Counted from the first letter of the stretch, positions 1 to 12,799 are shown. The stretch is DNA of 64,000 nt from Spinacia oleracea (GCF_020520425.1 NC_079492.1:73647671-73711670), one strand, 5' to 3'. Made by a program: numbers and translations. Notes: generated by a model not told the origin, from the sequence alone.

Positions 1-2423
1 AACATACTCAAAAGATCTTATCATCCTATCTCGAAGAACATTCGATGAAAAGGATATTAAGATTGGCAAAGCATGATAACTAAACCTATGCAACAAGTGA
101 GAAGCAACACTCACGTTGTAGGACTGGAAATCAAGCATAGCTTTGAATTTCATAAACTGTTTTAAAGATGGGTTTGAGACCCATGGTTATAAAACATTAG
201 GGTTGAACATTTATCATATATGAAATGTATTTTCATATTCCATTTAATCTTGGTTTAGTATTAAATGATGAGTCCCTTCAATTTGACGAAATATTCAAGA
301 TAGACTGTCAGGACCAGTCCTGTGACTAAGAAATGTCTATCAAGTGAACTTGAATGTCAAAAGTTGAAAATGGTCCCTGGTCGGAGTTTTCTTTAAAGAT
401 GGACGCATAGAAAACGTTAGACGACTAGAATGCAAGATGACTAGTAGTTCTGTTTCTTGAACCATGTGGACATGGCAATGTCATAATCATTTTCATAGAT
501 ACTTACTTTGGGAAGACTAGTATCGCACAGACCTATGAAACTTTACTGTAAGAGATGAAAATCTGTCATAAGTAAATTTCATTAAAATTATTAGACACTA
601 AATCCTCAATACCTGAGTGATTTTAGATTACTTGTTTGAGAACTGCTTACTTTGACGTTGACCAACCGTCGCACCGTAAAAGGAGGCTATAAAGGCAACG
701 CTCAGGTAATCACCTATCAAACGAAGTCTAATCTCAAGATCGCAAGATGGGATTGTCCTCCCATAAATCGGGATGAGATGCTTAAAAGTTGTACAAGGCC
801 ACTCGGAGAGCTAGAAACTGTAAAATGCATGGCCGTGCTTGGATGAATCATAGGTTATGATTATCTGTTTATTTGATCAGTTGACCTCTGAAACCGAGAA
901 ACACCTCTGGACATAATAAGGATGACAACTCTTACCTTATGTTCAAGAGCAAGCATCGAGCGACAAAGGAATTAGGAAATGCACACTTGTCCCTAAGGAC
1001 AAGTGGGAGACTGAAGGAAATAATGCCCTTGGTCCAAGTATGCATATAATGTTAAGTCTAATAAATGCGGTTCAGTATTAATTAACAAGTTAATAATTCA
1101 GTGAGATCAAGTGAGCTGAATTCCTAGCTAGAGGCCGCTTCAGTTCAAGTGGAATTAATTATATTAATCCACAGCTTACTCTTGACTGAACCCGTAGGGT
1201 CACACAAATAGTACGTAAACGGATCAAGTATTTAATGGAATTAAATACTCCATCTATGGATATTCGGAATCGACGGATCTTGGTTTCAGTGGGAGCTGAG
1301 ATCGTCAAAGGCAAGAAATGAATACTCCAGAAACGATGATGTTGCCGTAAACGGGAATATGGATCGTATCAGAAATATAAATATTATCCAAGTCGTAGAT
1401 GTTGCCGGAAACGGAAACATGGTACGTATCGGAAAATATTATTGGAAATGGAAATATTGCCGGAATCGGAAATATTACCGGAAACGGAAATATTGTCAGA
1501 ATCGGATATATTGTCGAAATCGGAAAATAATTCCGGAAACGGAAATATTAAATATTTGTTCGAAACGGAAATTAATTCCGGAATCGAAAATATTAAATAT
1601 TTTTCGTATCGGAAATGAATTCCGGAATCGGGAATTTCATCGGAAAGCGTATCATACGAATTAGCATCGGACGAGGCTTGCTAGACGAAGGCCCAGCACA
1701 AGGCCAGGCCGACGCCCAGCAAGCCGCACGCATCCACGCCAAGTGCTCGACCAGGCCCAGCGCAAGGCCAGGCCCAGCCAAGCCTTGGCGCGCACGACAA
1801 AGCAACATGGGCTGTGAAGCAAGGCCCATGTGTTGTGCGCTCGGCGTGGGACGCAAGGCCTGCGTGGGGGCGTGCATGCGTATGTGTGTGCTCGTGTTCG
1901 TGTTCGTCACGAATCCTAATGCTATCGGAATTTGTCATATGATTAAATCCTAATCCTAATAAAGATAGAATTTATTTAAATAGAGTTTTAAAAAGATTCT
2001 AATTAAATAAATTAGTATCCTAATAGGATTTCAAGTCCTTTTCCATAACTCTATAAATAGGTGCCTAGGGTCACATATTTACATCGAGGATTTCAAGTAT
2101 TCAAATATTAAAAAGCTAAGATTTTTAAGTAGAAAAATCAGCCATATTCTTGCCCTATTAGCCGAAAATATATAGTACCTTAAGGGCGATTCTAGTTGGT
2201 CAATCTTAACGCGGATTCGGACGTGCTGTGGACTATCTACAGAGGGACGACACTTGGAGTCCTAAAGACTTGTTCTTGTTTGGTTCGTGCGCAGCTAGGG
2301 AGGGCACGCTACAAAGTGTATGCATCTGAATTATGCTAAATGATTATGTGTAAATAATATGTTTCCTGGCTTTATGGTTTTTCCGCATGATTTATGTTTA
2401 TTCATATGTATCATAACCTAACA
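1..2423 (+). mobile_element. Copia LTR retrotransposon, 3' internal end plus 3' LTR (truncated by window start)
   Basis: The sequence is the reverse-complement counterpart of 50223-52640, so it belongs to the same family as the complete Copia copy further right. Bases 1-1011 are non-coding 3' internal sequence; I see no protein domain in them. A purine-rich tract (AAGTGGGAGAC, 1001-1011) directly before TGAAGG marks the polypurine tract and the start of the LTR. The LTR ends in CCTAACA, where the other copies end CCTCACA. Downstream sequence is the ~160-bp repeat of a CACTA element, so this Copia inserted into that array. The target duplication cannot be checked because the left end lies outside the window. 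Confidence 0.85.
1012..2423 (+). repeat. 3' LTR of the truncated Copia element
   Basis: The LTR is about 1.41 kb, TG...CA, with the same layout as the two LTRs at 50223 and 59112. Bases ~1340-1640 hold imperfect repeats of a CGGAAATATT-type motif, ~1680-1880 is GC-rich, and a TATA box (TATAAATA, 2052-2059) precedes the presumed R region. Open reading frames crossing this LTR are low-complexity by-products of the repeats. Confidence 0.85.
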
Positions 2424-2868
2424 TAAATAGATTGGAATATGTCTTACAAAGTTAATACTAAGCTTATAAAATATGTTGTAACTTTAAAATCAGCCCTTAG
2501 ATCCTTTAGTTCAAAAATGGGAGCGAAAATGCCTTATTTAGCCTATATATGACCTATATCGACCAAATAAGACTTAAATGTGCTTAGATGGATTAGAATA
2601 AATCTTAGAAACCTTGAATGTGCCACATAAAACATGTAAACCGTTTGAAATAATAAGTTTGGTTACTTAGCTCAAAGTTGGGCGAGAAAATGACATTTTA
2701 GGCAAAATATGACCTATAACGCCGAAATAAGCCTTAAGTATGAGTAAATACATTTGAAAGTCTCTTAGGAAGTTAAAACTAAGCTTATAAAACATGTTGT
2801 AACTTTAAAATCAGCCCTTAGATCCTTTAGTTCAAAAATGGGAGCGAAAATGCCTTATTTAGCCTATA

Positions 2869-3587
2869 CTAGATTAGGTCCCGTGCATGCACAAATAATT
2901 TAAAATTATGTGACTAATTTTTTATATTTTTTATACTTCGTAATATATTTGACTGAAATATTTCGCTCTCTAAAGTTACTGCATAATTATTTATTAATAA
3001 ACGTATTTATATAATCATCGGAGATTCAATTTTCGTCATACTAAGTATTACATATTTTATATGTTTGATATGCTAATTTGACCAAAATATTTGATATACT
3101 AATATGTTAATTTTTATATGTTAATCTCTATACTAATATGTTGATTTTTATGTATATAATTTCTGTAATAGATAATTTTCATCACGTGCATCGTAGATTA
3201 CGATTCTATATCGTTTTTCCTTTTTTTTGGGCAATTTCATGATTCTCTATCAAATCTATTACGTACTGTAATCGCTGAAATTGTGACTAATTTATGTAAG
3301 GTCATTGAGATATTACTTATGGTCAAATATTATTAATTGGACCCGTTTTAAGGAATCTAATACTAAAAAGGGAAAAATAAGATTACCACCAATTTAAATG
3401 CATTAAGAATGGTCAACCTTTTTAATTATGAAGTTGTTGTAATCTGTCTTTAAATATCCTATAGTACACAATTTTACTTTTAGTAATTTAAGAGAAGAAA
3501 AAGGAAAAAAACTTTTTGTTGGGAAAAAATCTCACCAGGAATTGACACGTGTCAGTCCTGGTGTCTCTTTTATTATATAGTAATATA
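2869..3587 (-). mobile_element. Non-autonomous Helitron, copy 1
   Basis: Read on the minus strand, the element ends with a GTGCATGCAC palindrome, a short spacer and CTAG, which is the hairpin-plus-CTRR 3' end of Helitrons. It has no terminal inverted repeats and sits between A and T of the repeat unit (tagcctata / tataacc). Units without it, such as the one near 5583-5600, show the uninterrupted tagcctatatgtgacc site. Its 5' end begins TATATTACTATATAATAAAAG, close to usual plant Helitron 5' ends except TA in place of TC. It has no coding sequence. Confidence 0.75.
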
Positions 3588-4229
3588 TATAACCTATATC
3601 GATCAAATAAGACTTAAATGTGCTTAAATTGATTAGAATCGGTCATAGAAACCTTGAATGTGCCACATAAAACATGTAAACCGTTTGAAATGATAAGTTT
3701 GGTTACTTAGCTCAAAGTTGGGCGCGAAAATGACATTTTTGGCAAAATATGACCTATAACGACCAAATAAGCCTTAAATATGAGTAAATAGATCGGAATA
3801 TGTCTTAGAAAGTTAATACTAAGCTTATAAAATATGTTGTAACTTTAAAATCAGCCCTTAGATCCTTTAGTTCAAAAATGGGAGCGGAAATGCCTTATTT
3901 AGCCTATATATGACCTATATCGACCAAATAAGACTTAAATGTGCTTAAATTGATTAAAATTAGTCTTAGAAACCTTGAATGTACCACATAAAACATGTAA
4001 ACCGTTTGAAATGATAAGTTTGATTACTTAGCTCAAAGTTAGGCGACAAAATGACATTTTAGGCAAAATATGACCTATAACGCCGAAATAAGCCTTAAGT
4101 ATGAGTAAATACATTTGAAAGTCTCTTAGGAAGTTAAAACTAAGCTTATAAAACATGTTGTAACTTTAAAATCAGCCCTTAGATCCTTTAGTTCAAAAAT
4201 GGGAGCGAAAATGCCTTATTTAGCCTATA

Positions 4230-4948
4230 CTAGATTAGGTCCCGTGCATGCACAAATAATTTAAAATTATGTGACTAATTTTTTATATTTTTTATACTTC
4301 GTAATATATTTGACTGAAATATTTCGCTCTCTAAAGTTACTGCATAATTATTTATTAATAAACGTATTTATATAATCATCGGAGATTCAATTTTCGTCAT
4401 ACTAAGTATTACATATTTTATATGTTTGATATGCTAATTTGACCAAAATATTTGATATACTAATATGTTAATTTTTATATGTTAATCTCTATACTAATAT
4501 GTTGATTTTTATGTATATAATTTCTGTAATAGATAATTTTCATCACGTGCATCGTAGATTACGATTCTATATCGTTTTTCCTTTTTTTTGGGCAATTTCA
4601 TGATTCTCTATCAAATCTATTACGTACTGTAATCGCTGAAATTGTGACTAATTTATGTAAGGTCATTGAGATATTACTTATGGTCAAATATTATTAATTG
4701 GACCCGTTTTAAGGAATCTAATACTAAAAAGGGAAAAATAAGATTACCACCAATTTAAATGCATTAAGAATGGTCAACCTTTTTAATTATGAAGTTGTTG
4801 TAATCTGTCTTTAAATATCCTATAGTACACAATTTTACTTTTAGTAATTTAAGAGAAGAAAAAGGAAAAAAACTTTTTGTTGGGAAAAAATCTCACCAGG
4901 AATTGACACGTGTCAGTCCTGGTGTCTCTTTTATTATATAGTAATATA
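4230..4948 (-). mobile_element. Non-autonomous Helitron, copy 2 (same insertion, duplicated)
   Basis: By eye this is essentially identical to the copy 1,361 bp upstream. The flanking repeat units are also the same, so it arose by tandem duplication of the surrounding array and not by a second transposition. Confidence 0.75.
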
Positions 4949-6634
4949 TATAACCTATATCGATCAAATAAGACTTAAATGTGCTTAAATTGATTAGAAT
5001 CGGTCATAGAAACCTTGAATGTGCCACATAAAACATGTAAACCGTTTGAAATGATAAGTTTGGTTACTTAGCTCAAAGTTGGGCGCGAAAATGACATTTT
5101 TGGCAAAATATGACCTATAACGACCAAATAAGCCTTAAATATGAGTAAATAGATCGGAATATGTCTTAGAAAGTTAATACTAAGCTTATAAAATATGTTG
5201 TAACTTTAAAATCAGCCCTTAGATCCTTTAGTTCAAAAATGGGAGCGGAAATGCCTTATTTAGCCTATATATGACCTATATCGACCAAATAAGACTTAAA
5301 TGTGCTTAAATTGATTAAAATTAGTCTTAGAAACCTTGAATGTACCACATAAAACATGTAAACCGTTTGAAATGATAAGTTTGATTACTTAGCTCAAAGT
5401 TAGGCGACAAAATGACATTTTAGGCAAAATATGACCTATAACGCCCAAATAAGCCTTAAGTATGAGTAAATACATTTGAAAGTCTCTTAGGAAGTTAAAA
5501 CTAAGCTTATAAAACATGTTGTAACTTTAAAATCAGCCCTTAGATCCTTTAGTTCAAAAATGGGAGCGAAAATGCCTTATTTAGCCTATATGTGACCTAT
5601 ATCGACCAAATAAGACTTAAATGTGCTTAAATTGATTAGAATCAGTCTTAGAAACCTTGAATGTGCCACATAAAACATGTAAACCGTTTGAAATGATAAG
5701 TTTGGTTACTTAGCTCAAACTTGGGCGAGAAAATGACATTTTAGTCAAAATATGACCTATAACGACTAACTATGCTTTGAATGTGAATAAATAGATTGGA
5801 ATATGTCTTAGAAAGTTAATACTAAGCTCATAAAACATATACTGATTTTAAAATCAGCCCTTGGAGTTCTTTAGTTCCAATTTGGGAGCGAAAATGCCGT
5901 TTTAGACAAAATATGACCTATATTGACCAAATAAGCCTAAAATTTGCATAAACAAATTGTAATGAGGCTTAGAAACCTTTAGTGCGCCATGTAAAACATG
6001 TAAACGGTTTAAAATGATAAGTTAGGTTTATTTGTTCAAAGTTGGGCGAGAAAATGCCATTTTGGGCAAAATATGACCTATAATGACTAACTATGTTTTA
6101 AATTTGAATACATATCTTGGAATATGTCTTAAAAAGCTAATAGTAAGCTCATAAAACATGTAAAGAGTTTAAATTCTGCCCTTAGAGTTCTTTAGTACAA
6201 AAGTGGGAGCGAAAATGCCTTATTTAGCCTATATATTACCTATATCGACCAAATAAGCCTAAAATTTGCATAAATAGATTGTAATGAGACTTAGAAACCT
6301 TTAGTGCGCCGTATTAAACATGTAAACGGTTTAAAATGATAAGTTAGGTTTATTTGTTCAAAGTTGGGCGAGAAAGTACCATTTTAGGAAAAATATGACC
6401 TATAACGACTAAATATGCTTTAAATGTGAATAAATAGATTGGAATATGTCTTAGAAAGTTAATACTAAGCTTATAAAACATGTAAAAGTTTAAATTCTTC
6501 CCTTAGAGTTCTTTAGTTCCAAATTGGGAGCAAAAATGCCGTTCATAGTTGGGCTAAAAAATGATATATTTGTTCCTTGACAGAAGTTCCTTATTTGTTC
6601 TGCAAGTTGGGTTAATATATTTCAATTTTTGTAG

Positions 6635-7132
6635 GAAGCATACGTAAAGAATGTTGCTGAATGCCGTGAAAAAGGCATTAATAAAGATCCCAATCAAATC
6701 TACTTTGAGACAGTAGGTGGGAGAAAAAATGGAAAAGTTCCTGGTCTAGGGAGTGGAGCAGCTCTATATTATGAACCATCTTCTAGAAGGGGTGGTAGTT
6801 CTTCTAGCTCATACACTCCATCTATTTATTCTCAACTCTCACCCCGTTTGGAAGAAACTCATCAACAGCTGTCTCAATAATCCATTGAGCTTGAAACAAC
6901 AAAAGCTGAGATGATAAAAGCTATGGATGATGAGAGACTCCTGAGGCAAAGGGAGGGAGAAGAAGAGCGAAAGGAGAGAGAACAAGAGCGACTTGAGCGG
7001 CAGAGGGACGTCGCCGAGTAGAAAAGGACAATGGAGTCCTATGAGAGGATGTTCAGTCAGTGTTCTGGTTTTCCTTTCTCGCAGTCGCAGGACCCTCGAG
7101 ATCCCAGTGGCGGCGGGAAACCTTTGTGCTAG
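6635..7132 (+). pseudogene. Last exon of an En/Spm-type CACTA protein, with stops
   Basis: After an acceptor site (TTTTTGTAG) the frame reads EAYVKNVAECREKGI..., followed by QIYFETVGGRKNGKVPGLG. This matches the C-terminal part of the plant En/Spm-associated 'transposase 24' proteins. The second half is a charged, probably coiled-coil stretch rich in Glu and Arg. Two in-frame stops (TAA 6878-6880, TAG 7019-7021) interrupt the exon before the natural TAG at 7130. The product is a DNA-binding or accessory transposition protein by family; this copy is dead. Confidence 0.65.
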
Positions 7133-7419
7133 GTAGTTAGTATTTATGTATGAGTTTGAACTAATTGTGCTAGGTACTTAGTATTTATGTATGTATGAGT
7201 TTGAACTAATTGCAACATGTTTAACAGGTTTGAACTAATTGCAATATGTTTAACAGGTTTGAACATCATGTTTAACGGGTTGGAACATCAACATGAATTT
7301 TGTTGGTTGACTTTGAACTGGGTTGTCATATGATTTTACAGGTTATATATTTATTCGTATATATACGACAATAGTTCCTGCAAAACAACATTTTCATACT
7401 AATTTACCGACAACTACAG

Positions 7420-7948
7420 GCAGGTTAACGACCGCGAAAAAATTCCAGCGAAAATTATAAAATCCAAATTAGCGACCGTTAAAACAGTGGTGAAAATAAC
7501 GGATGTTTTAACAGTCGCTGATTTAACGACCGTTGTAGCAGTCGTTAAATTTGCGACTGCTTAAACGGTCGTTATCTTAACGACTGCTGCAACGGTCGTT
7601 AAATCAGCGACTGTTAAAACAGCCGTTATTATAACGACTGCTTAAACGGTCGGTAAATCAGCGACTGCAAAAGCAGTCGTTAAATTAAAGACTGCTTAAA
7701 CGGTCGTTAAATTAACGACTGCTAATGCAGTCGATATTTTAACGACTACTATTGCGGTCTTTAATTTAACGACTGCTTTACAGTCGTTAACGCAGACGCT
7801 AAAATTTTGCGACCGTTTTCCAGTCGAAGTTCTTCCAAATACCGTCTAAGTGAACGCTGACTGAACGGTCGCCAAAAACTTTAGCGACCGTTTTTCGTGT
7901 TTTAACGACCACTTTTGGCGGTCGAAAATTAGGTTATTTCTTGTAGTG
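7420..7948 (+). repeat. Right subterminal repeat array and TIR of CACTA-1
   Basis: About twenty short, partly palindromic units combine AACGACTGCT and ACGGTCGTTA in both orientations, which is the usual binding array for the CACTA accessory protein. The element ends at the terminal TAGTG. The 3-bp target duplication would be GTA (7949-7951) but cannot be confirmed without the left end. Confidence 0.8.
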
Positions 7949-7984
7949 GTAAAAATCCAAAAAGGGTTGGATTTTAGATTTGTG

Positions 7985-8300
7985 ATGCTCACGATATATT
8001 TGTTGTAGGAAGGAGTGGTATACTTCTTATCAAATAAGTGAAGGGTTGTGGGTTACCGTACCTAATGGGGAAGAGGCTAAGGTTGATGGTGCAGGTGTGT
8101 TTGAGATCAAGACACATGATGGAAGGACTAGAAAATTACGAGAGGTAAGGTATATTTCGAGACTTGACCTAATCTCATATCTTTGGATCATTTTTAGATA
8201 TCTTGAGTTATGCTATTCAAATTGAGGGAGGTCATTTAGAGATCACCAAGGATAAGAGTGTGATCTTGAAGGGACGACGGAATTAAAAAAAAAACCTCTT
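7985..8300 (+). pseudogene. Copia pol relic (pre-integrase region)
   Basis: One frame reads VWVTVPNGE-like sequence, then GVFEIKTHDGRTRKLREVRY and, after a stop, IQIEGGHLEITKDKSVILKG. This is the pattern of the Copia gag-pre-integrase segment that follows the protease. There is no LTR or further pol sequence in the same frame. It is an old fragment into which, or beside which, CACTA-1 landed. Confidence 0.55.
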
Positions 8301-8896
8301 CATACTTCAAGGAGGTGGCACGAGACGAATTTTGGCTCAAGGGAAGGCAAGCTCTTCAAAAGTTATTTTCTGGTTTGTGAAAGATTAGGTTGAGTTTAAG
8401 GGAAGATTTGTTAAAAATTAATTGAGGGGTATTGTGTTATTTTGTAGGGACTTAATAATACGATATTATTTGAGGGGAGGAAATATAAATTTCCTTGATC
8501 ATAAGCACTTGTGTCATTTGTTATTGTTTTTCCTATTAGTTCTACATTGTATTTGCAGGTTTGTTTCTAATCGATCCTTACACACATTTATTTATAACAT
8601 ATTTATATATTGAAAAAAAAGGACAAATATTTAATCTTTTAATATCCTTCGATGATTTATATAAATTGTGTAATGTATTGTGTATTAAATAACATACTTT
8701 GTACGTAGTTACGTTGCTAAATATGGAGTAGATTGTTTTTTATATTTTTAACAGGTAAGAAGAAATCTTCTAGGTTGCCCTCGCAAGGGCCCCCACCAAG
8801 AGGCCCATTACAAGCCTTACACCCAAATCAGTAATTTATCCTAATAATCTACCTTCCGCGCAAAACAAGAGGAACATAGAGTCAATGTATTTCATA
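8301..8896. other. No gene seen
   Basis: AT-rich DNA with poly-A and poly-T runs and no recognisable domain. The first part may be more of the decayed Copia relic. Confidence 0.4.
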
Positions 8897-9261
8897 GGCA
8901 TGTTTGGATTGGGGTTATGGATTAGGGAGATAATAAAAGTCAAATCACCTTAATAGAAGAAAAAATATATTAAAGTGGTTGCAAGGAGGGTGATGTGGTG
9001 GTTTTATGATGAGAAATGATGGTATACGTTGTGAGGAGAAGGGGAAAAGGTGGAACCTTTACCCCAAATGAGGGTTATGATCATCCTAATGGGATGGTAA
9101 GTAACAATAAAGCTCATAGTGAACGACGTAACTATTTCCCTCTTCATTTTCTTTTCTTTACCACTACATCATCCCCTTATCATAACCTCCAATCACCTTA
9201 TTTTTTCTTAGTTTGAGTTTTTTACCTCCTTGGTACATTATTCTCAATCCAAGCATACGCT
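8897..9261. mobile_element. Possible MITE (hAT/Harbinger-like)
   Basis: The left end GGCATGTTTGGATTGGG is matched in inverted orientation by CTCAATCCAAGCATACGC at the right end. The size of about 365 bp and lack of coding sequence fit a MITE. Target duplication is not clear. Confidence 0.4.
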
Positions 9262-10340
9262 TAAAAGTAAACAACACTAATTTCCTTTTTTTGGGGTTTC
9301 GCTTTTACTAATCTTTTTTCTCCTCCGGAACGAGGGTATTTTAACCCCCGTCTTTGGCGCTTTTTTTTCAAAACTTAGTGCTCTTTGAAGCTGTTTTTAC
9401 AATTGCAGCTTAACTGGATTATATGCACGTGATTTTTCAAGTTTCATTAGACATGTGCAAAAATTGTGATGATAAAGTACTAATACAAATAAGGTAATTT
9501 TAGATATTTTAATCCGATAGTGAACTTCTCAAGAAATGGCTTATTGTATTAGAAGCTGATGCACGCACTACACGCAAATATTTTCAAAATCCTAGTCTTA
9601 TACTTTCCCCATTTTTTTTTCTAGCACCAATTTTTGGAAGTCACCATTTCCTTTCATGCTATGCATTTACGCTTTTTGTTGTGTTCACAGACCAAATACT
9701 CATTTTACCACTATTTATATTTTACATTTATCATTATTACCTAACTTTTTCTACCTAATTTGTTTGTTATCATATGAATATTCATGATATTTACTTCATT
9801 ACATAATGTTTATATCCGATTGAGTTTAAGATGATGGAAATTCGTCAATATGGTTTGGAAATGTAAAGAAGATCAAGTGATGCCTAGGTTAGGCGGCTAA
9901 AAGGATTGCAAAGTGATAGGATTGTAAAGGGTAGGGGAAGAACTAAGAAAACTTGGAGGAAGGTGATTGAGCACTATATGAGCCTATTTGGGATTGAGGT
10001 AAATATGGTATTGAATAGGACATAGTGGAATGAGAGAATATACTGATGACGTTATTTGACTTATACATCTCCCATTTTGACTCTCTTAGTTTAGTTCTTG
10101 CGTTTCGCAAACCTTTTTTTTTCTTTTTTTCTTTTAAAGGCTCACTTTTATATGCTATTTTCAAATGTACTTGTTGTATTTATTTTTAATTTTCTCGTTT
10201 TAAACTTTACTTTTTTTTATTATCCCTTATAATTTATTTATTTTCCTATAACATATATATATATACCTCTTATTTTCCTTTCATTGCTTTCACTTTCCCC
10301 CTCTTCCTTGTTTATCTTTTAAATACCCTTCCTTTCTTGT
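9262..10340. other. No gene seen
   Basis: AT-rich intergenic DNA with homopolymer runs (for example T-rich 10110-10135) and a short AT dinucleotide run near 10250. The longest reading frames are short and not protein-like. Confidence 0.4.
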
Positions 10341-10369
10341 TTGATTGGTCACATTGACGGTCTCCTATG

Positions 10370-10432
10370 ACAATTCATGTTAGCCGGCCCCAAATCACTT
10401 GGGACTAAGGCTTTATTGTTGTGTTGTTGACT
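10370..10432 (+). mobile_element. 3' tail of an RTE-type LINE
   Basis: The segment AGCCGGCCCCAAATCACTTG followed by GGACTAAGGCTTTATTGTTG resembles the conserved 3' end of plant RTE LINEs, which finish in a TTG-type microsatellite. Only the tail is recognisable. Confidence 0.5.
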
Positions 10433-11844
10433 TAATGTTTGTATCCAACCCAAATGGTCCAATTAAAAAAACGGATTAAGTATTTGCGAGGAATTCCCTA
10501 ACATTTTTATATGTTTTTTAACAACTTAAACTCTGAGTAAAGGTATTAACGTTATCTTATGTGCACACCATAATATGCAAGAATGGAGATTAATTTTGTT
10601 ATGAATGAAGGACCCTTTTGGGCTAGAATGTTGATTTGTATGACAAATTTAATGTTGGAATGATGAGAAGAAATAAATGAAAAAATTAAAACAATATACA
10701 AATATTTAAGGTGGTTCACTCTTCAATGAGCTACATCCACCATGGGGGAGGGTTTGGAGCTTGTATTACTCTTCAATGGAGAAAGGATTACAAAGAGGAA
10801 TTCTCAAAGGTGAAGAAAAGAGAATTCTATGTATGCTTAGATCTAGGGTTTCAACCTCACTTGTGTTTCTCTCTCTTAATCCTGAAATTCTCATTATATT
10901 TCTTACTTATAGTGTTAGACATCGAACCAATCTAAGGGACAAGAAAAGGCCACGTCGATTGAACCTTGCGAAGAAGAAAACAGTTCACCCGCAGGGTTCG
11001 GCCGAACTTAGGTCAGGTTCGGACGAACTTACCCAAAGTTCGGGAAAACCTCCAAAATCTCAAATCTACTGACTCTTTTCAGGTTCGGTCGAACCATCTA
11101 AGAGTGTTCGTCCGAACTTCCCCTGCTTCATGACAGCTTCTCGTAAAATAGTCATAACTCCCTCATTTCTCATCTAAAATGATCTTATAACCAAGTGTTG
11201 GAAAGCTATTGAGCCAAGCTTTTACCTCCAACTTGAATCAACTTAATCTAATTAGTAGATCATGAGATATGTCTATTTGAAGTCAGACCTTCCACTATAA
11301 CACCTTAACATCCTTCAAGGAAGATTCGAGGCACACATAACAAATTTCATTTTTCAAAAAAAATTAATAACTAAGATGCAAAACAAGAATATATTTGCTC
11401 ATTCGGCGAACTTAAAAGTAATACACAAGGAGGATTTCCTCTGGACAATCTAGACTATTTTAATTTATTTTTTCCCATATGTATTTTTTTACTTTTTTAT
11501 ATGAAAAGGTACACGGTTCTAAGATATTCCTGTCTCAGAAAAAAATCAAAGAATATAAAAGTCTCCATATCTCAGGGAATGACTAATAGAGAAGAACAAA
11601 AACATGAAAAAAATACAACTAAAACTAAAAAAAAAGTAAAATAAAATAACTAAATTAAACTAAACCAAAGCTTCTCAAGAAGCCAAAGAAACAGCAGCTA
11701 AAGTAACTCGAATGTTCAATTCGGCCGGAGACGATTTTCTTTTTCCCATGTGTACATAATACTATATGTATACAAGTACTTGGGCAACGAAATAATTTGG
11801 TTGTATGTACTATCTGCAAGATATAACCAGTTTTGTATAGAAAA
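10433..11844. other. Unassigned repeat-like DNA with GTTCGGNCGAAC motifs
   Basis: Between about 10995 and 11125 there are four or five copies of an imperfect palindrome, GTTCGGNCGAAC, spaced 20-60 bp apart, as in the LTRs of some plant retrotransposons. I could not find matching LTR ends or a second copy. The rest is AT-rich with poly-A runs near 11600-11650 and no coding sequence I can support. Confidence 0.35.
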
Positions 11845-11859
11845 TTGTCGTAATACTTT
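11845..11859. repeat. LINE target-site duplication, 3' side
   Basis: TTGTCGTAATACTTT, identical to the copy at 24934-24948. Confidence 0.9.
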
Positions 11860-11865
11860 TTTTTT

Positions 11866-12324
11866 GCTAGGCAAGCAAGATCGAATAATATTAAGCTCAA
11901 AACAGATTAACAACCTAAACTAACTCAAGAATGAAACAAACCAACTAGGTTGGACCATTCCATCAAAGAGCTAGAAACAGAAAACTATCTTACAGAGTAG
12001 CAAACCACAAGCTATCTCTCCTAGATACATGTTTAGGTAAAACAACCAAAATTCGATCTCTAACATTTTGCTTAACTCTAGCTACCATATTCTGAACAGT
12101 TGGAAAGGAAGCATTCCAAACAACCATTCCTACTTGACCAAACAGCATACACTGCAGCAGCTAGCATTGCAAAGCTAACCTGCCTTCTAAACTTTGACAT
12201 TCTGCCATGAGCAATACACCTCATGAGCTGCTTCAGATTACCAGTGGAATAAGTAATCCCTAACCAAGCTTTGAGAGCACTAATGCATTTGCTGCTATAG
12301 GGACAAGCAAAAAACAGATGCTTA
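11866..12324 (-). pseudogene. LINE ORF2 C-terminus and 3' UTR, downstream of the CACTA insertion
   Basis: On the minus strand the frame continues directly from the part at 20509: ...GQADEDH at the right joins KHLFFACPYSSKC here once the CACTA and one TTA are skipped, restoring a normal zf-RVT zinc-binding motif. It goes on through FRRQVSFAMLAAAVYAVW, the usual plant L1 C-terminal segment. After that the frame is broken by stops and passes into the 3' UTR and poly-A tail. Confidence 0.8.
12322..12324. repeat. CACTA-2 target-site duplication TTA (left)
   Basis: It matches TTA at 20506-20508; removing the element plus one TTA restores the LINE ORF2 frame. Confidence 0.85.
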
Positions 12325-12799
12325 TACTAGTAGAAAAAATATCATTTGCAACTCATCAATTGCAACTCACGCAAGTCATATGGGTTGCAAAATGGGTTTG
12401 GTCAACGCGGGTCAATTATTAAATGAACTATTCGCAGCGAATTCATTGACCCGGAGTTGCAAAAAATCAATTTTTTTAAAAAAATGGATAATTCGCAGCG
12501 CCTGGACACACTACAAGCTGCGGAAGAACAAGATGCTTCATCTTCACATGTGACATCATCAATAGGCAAAAAGGTGGGCAGAGGTCCATCAAAAGGGGTG
12601 AAAAACAAAACTCCTATTTTTCTTACTTTTAATGAGTTCGGCCAACCTGATGGTGAGTGGGCACATGCCTATGGCGTACAAATTGGCATATGTGTTCTTA
12701 AAATTGATATCAATGAGCCATCATATCCAAAGATGGAAGGTGTGACCAAACAAAACTTTTGGGAGGAGACAAAGGTAATAGTTGAGTAAGTTGACTTGT

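Larger units (their letters stand above)
2424..6560 (+). repeat. ~160-bp tandem repeat array of CACTA-1
   Basis: The array consists of diverged units of about 161 bp, recognisable by a GGGAGCGAAAATG core and an AAAACATGTAA segment. With the two Helitron copies removed there are about 17 units. The 15030-18290 array in the second CACTA has the same period and core. The array is AT-rich and without coding potential. Part of it is duplicated as a 1.36-kb higher-order unit. Confidence 0.85.
2424..7948 (+). mobile_element. Decayed CACTA (En/Spm) transposon, right-hand part
   Basis: The right end reads ...TTTCTTGTAGTG, the complement of the classical CACTACAAGAAA terminus. It is preceded by a subterminal array of short repeats and by the last coding exon of an En/Spm-associated protein. 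The left part is a ~160-bp tandem array that runs straight into the Copia LTR at 2423. The true left terminus is therefore not in the window. No transposase (TNP2/TNPD type) domain is visible. Confidence 0.75.

Noticed and set aside
652..846. 64-codon frame in the Copia 3' interior
   Set aside because: The matching region at 51780-52005 has a different frame structure and no conserved protein.
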